A DNA stretch of 64,000 nucleotides from the NCBI GenBank assembly GCA_021325275.1, contig JAJPHL010000031.1, positions 1-64,000 of the forward strand, read 5' to 3'. This document shows positions 62,075 to 64,000 of the stretch, one piece after another. The DNA comes from Terriglobia bacterium (GTDB taxonomy: Bacteria > Acidobacteriota > Terriglobia > JAJPHL01). The translations under genes and the position numbers were made by a program. The notes beneath the pieces were generated by a model. It had not been told where the DNA came from. It searched no databases and saw only the letters and a program-made list of their open reading frames with translations. Numbering within the stretch: the stretch's first letter is position 1; each line of letters opens with the position of its first letter.

Positions 62075-63144
62075 GCGTTTCCTTTTTCAAAAACGTGGAT
62101 GGCGGCGCGCGGCAAGGCCAGCGCGGCGCGGCGTGAGGATGAAAGGCCGAGCTCCGCATATTTTTCGCGCGATACTTCGCAATCCAAATCGCCCAGATCG
62201 GCAATGTGAAACGTAAGACGCACGCTGGAGGGCAATCGCGCTTCGCTCACCAGGTCGGCGATCACTTGGTTTTCCGCCGCTGGACCAATGCGGACCGCAT
62301 GCGGTGGAATGCAAAACTCCACGCGATCGTTCCGCAGGCGTCCCGGCAAATAATCGACGGCCAGCGTGACGTGGCCGGCACGCAGGCGGGAAATACCGGC
62401 GCCGGGATCAAGATGCTCGATCGTCGCCGGAAAAACATTGCCGTATCCCAACAATCGCGCCACGGCGGCGTCGCGTGGCGCGGCAAAGATCGCTTCCGCC
62501 GATCCTTGCTGCACGATTTTTCCGCCGCGATAAATCACCAGGCGTTCGCCGAGGCGAAAGCTTTCGTCACGGTCATGCGTCACCAACAAAATCGGAATGC
62601 GGTATTCCTCCAGGACCCGGCCGAGAATCCAATAAAGGTCGGCCCGCAGTTCGGCATCGAGTCCGCGCGCCGGCTCGTCCAGCAACAAGAGGCGCGGACT
62701 CGCGGCCAGCGCGCGCGCGATCGCCACGCGTTGCTTCTCGCCGCCCGAGAGCCCGCGCGGATCGCGCGACGCCAGCGGGGTCAAGTGAAAAGCCTCGAGC
62801 AGCGCGTGACAACGCCGCCACCTTTCGATCGCGCCCATGCGGGCGAGCGGAAACAGCAGATTCTCCTCGACGGTCATGTGCGGAAACACGGCGTCGTTCT
62901 GAAAAACGTAGCCGACTCCGCGCAGGCGCGCCGGCAAATGCACGCCGCGCTGCGCGTCAAACAGGATTTCGCCGCCCAGCAGAATCCGTCCGGCATCGGG
63001 ACGAACAAGTCCCGCGATGGAGTTGAGCGTCAGCGTCTTCCCTGCTCCGCTCGGTCCGAACAAAACGGTAAGGCCTGGCTCGCAGTTCAACTCCACGTCG
63101 AGTTGAAATCCCGCAAACGATTTCGCGACGGCGGCGGAGAGCAT
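62071..63144 (-). CDS. modC: Molybdate ABC transporter ATP-binding protein
   Basis: 357 residues from the ATG at 63144. The Walker A is FGPSGAGKTLTLN, the signature LSGGEKQRVAIARAL and Walker B LLLLDEPARGLD, followed by the switch histidine in LLVTHDRDE. The C-terminal 130 residues form the TOBE/molybdate-binding part. Its start overlaps the modB stop (TAATG), and its stop overlaps the FmdE start. It energises uptake of molybdate or tungstate. Confidence 0.92.
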   Translation of the reverse strand: MLSAAVAKSFAGFQLDVELNCEPGLTVLFGPSGAGKTLTLNSIAGLVRPDAGRILLGGEILFDAQRGVHLPARLRGVGYVFQNDAVFPHMTVEENLLFPLARMGAIERWRRCHALLEAFHLTPLASRDPRGLSGGEKQRVAIARALAASPRLLLLDEPARGLDAELRADLYWILGRVLEEYRIPILLVTHDRDESFRLGERLVIYRGGKIVQQGSAEAIFAAPRDAAVARLLGYGNVFPATIEHLDPGAGISRLRAGHVTLAVDYLPGRLRNDRVEFCIPPHAVRIGPAAENQVIADLVSEARLPSSVRLTFHIADLGDLDCEVSREKYAELGLSSSRRAALALPRAAIHVFEKGNA

Positions 63145-63878
63145 TATTCCTCGCTCCTTCCCAGCCGATTCACAACATACAACACAATCCCCGCCACCGC
63201 CGCGATCACAATCGAGAGCGTCCGCGCCAGGGCGCCGTTGCCCGATTCCACCGCGTCGTAAATCGCCACGGCGAGGGTCTGCGTGCGGCCGGGAATGTTT
63301 CCCGCGATCATGATGGTCACGCCGAAATCGCCGAGCGATCGCGCGAACGCGAAGACCGCCGCCGCGAGAATCGAGCGTCGCGCCAGCGGCAAGGTCACGC
63401 GCAGAAACACGCGCCACTCCGGCGCACCGAGTGTGCGCGCGGCCTGCGCGAACGACGCGTCGACGCTTTCCAGCGCCGCCCGCGCCGATTTCACGAGCAG
63501 CGGAAAACTGTGGACCACCGCCGCCACCACCGCCGCTTGCCACGTGAACACCAGCGGCGCGCCCCAAAAAGCTTCGTGCCAGCGGCCCAGAAACGAATCG
63601 CGCCCCAGCACGACCAGCAAGTAGTATCCCAACACCGTCGGCGGAAGCACGATGGGCAGCGTAATCACGGCGTCGAGCAATTCTTTCCCGCGAAATTCAA
63701 AGTTGGCCAAACAGTACGCCGCAAGTAAACCGAAAACAACGGAGATGACCGTCGCGAGGGCGGCCACGCGCAAGGATAGCCAGAGCGGAAACCAATCGAC
63801 CTGCGTGAGCGTTTGGAAAAATCCGGAAGGCACGTAGGAATATACCCACGGGATTATATCGCGCCCAGTGCTGCACAA
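63144..63878 (-). CDS. modB: Molybdate ABC transporter permease
   Basis: 244 residues with six hydrophobic segments. The start may lie a few codons further in, since the first 25 residues vary in this family. LPIVLPPTVLGYYLLVVLG and the EAA loop LESVDASFAQAARTLGAPEWRVF match ModB. The modA gene for the periplasmic binding protein is not between this gene and the window edge; it is either further to the right or elsewhere. Confidence 0.92.
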   Translation of the reverse strand: MCSTGRDIIPWVYSYVPSGFFQTLTQVDWFPLWLSLRVAALATVISVVFGLLAAYCLANFEFRGKELLDAVITLPIVLPPTVLGYYLLVVLGRDSFLGRWHEAFWGAPLVFTWQAAVVAAVVHSFPLLVKSARAALESVDASFAQAARTLGAPEWRVFLRVTLPLARRSILAAAVFAFARSLGDFGVTIMIAGNIPGRTQTLAVAIYDAVESGNGALARTLSIVIAAVAGIVLYVVNRLGRSEE

Positions 63879-63904
63879 ACACTAGCCAAACGCCGGCGGT
63901 CTTG

Positions 63905-63980
63905 TTTAACGCAGAGGACGCAGAGGGACGCAGAGAACGACAAGATTGTCTCTGCGCTTCTCTGCGTCCTCTGCGTTAAA
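63905..63980. repeat. Second GCAGAG inverted-repeat pair (same family as 19.6 kb)
   Basis: A perfect 21-base inverted repeat (63905-63925 with 63960-63980), again built of AACGCAGAG and CGCAGAG steps, around a 34-base centre with more partial copies. No coding remnant lies inside. It stands just upstream of modB and looks like a minimal version of the element at 19600-19807. Confidence 0.88.
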
Positions 63981-64000
63981 AGAAGAGCGCCGGCCTCCGG

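Overview
The window looks like a chromosome segment of a soil Acidobacterium of the Bryobacter/Solibacter type. It is GC-rich and has a TIGR03435-family protein (26224-27039), two very long secreted proteins ending in the Solibacter-type TIGR03437 C-terminal domain (46936-50361 and 50559-54233), BACON and SBBP beta-repeat proteins, several PIN/ribbon-helix-helix toxin-antitoxin pairs, and many Tat- or Sec-exported enzymes. No phage, plasmid or complete transposon is visible. The assignment rests on protein families, not on a marker gene.

Layout. 0-6.7 kb: an exported methyltransferase, class I fructose-bisphosphate aldolase, a small secreted protein, a CPA2 antiporter, and a PLP decarboxylase divergent from a MocR regulator with a striking shared promoter/operator. 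6.7-11.1 kb: one leftward operon of small membrane protein, SPFH/band-7 protein, ribbon-helix-helix protein, two DUF3592 paralogues and a larger membrane protein, interrupted by a 200-nt palindromic repeat. 11.2-19.6 kb: an AlkD-like HEAT-repeat protein, a 1690-residue secreted multidomain protein and an unusual nucleotidyl-cyclase protein. 19.6-21.4 kb: an inverted-repeat element carrying a remnant of a GxxExxY gene, the selenocysteine tRNA (selC), a 51-codon GTG-start gene, dienelactone hydrolase and a redoxin.

21.8-26.2 kb holds the most coherent system: decaheme cytochrome, large outer-membrane barrel, small monoheme cytochrome, tetraheme NapC/NirT quinol dehydrogenase and a small membrane protein. 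Together these form a plausible electron conduit from the quinone pool across the outer membrane. A perfect CRP-type site lies upstream. 27.6-33.8 kb is an RND efflux operon led by a degenerate receiver protein. 33.8-37.3 kb has a vapB with a truncated vapC, then a leftward operon of sugar isomerase, histidine kinase, response regulator (frameshifted) and EthD protein. 37.5-46.1 kb has DUF3300, an MFS/spermidine-synthase fusion, an alpha-L-fucosidase, a VapBC pair, a Tat-exported glycosidase-like protein and DUF3574.

46.2-57.6 kb: a BON protein, two giant secreted repeat proteins converging on a 14-bp tandem repeat, Ada, an SthA-like transhydrogenase and a PIN toxin-antitoxin pair. 57.6-61.3 kb: an operon of a NYN-domain protein and a deoxyhypusine-synthase homologue that keeps its catalytic lysine. 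61.5-64 kb: modB-modC-fmdE in overlapping frames. Molybdate uptake and an FmdE protein together with selC suggest that the organism makes a Mo/Sec formate-dehydrogenase-type enzyme encoded outside this window. At least four families of intergenic inverted repeats (8.9, 19.6/63.9, 38.5 and 50.4 kb) occupy gene borders.
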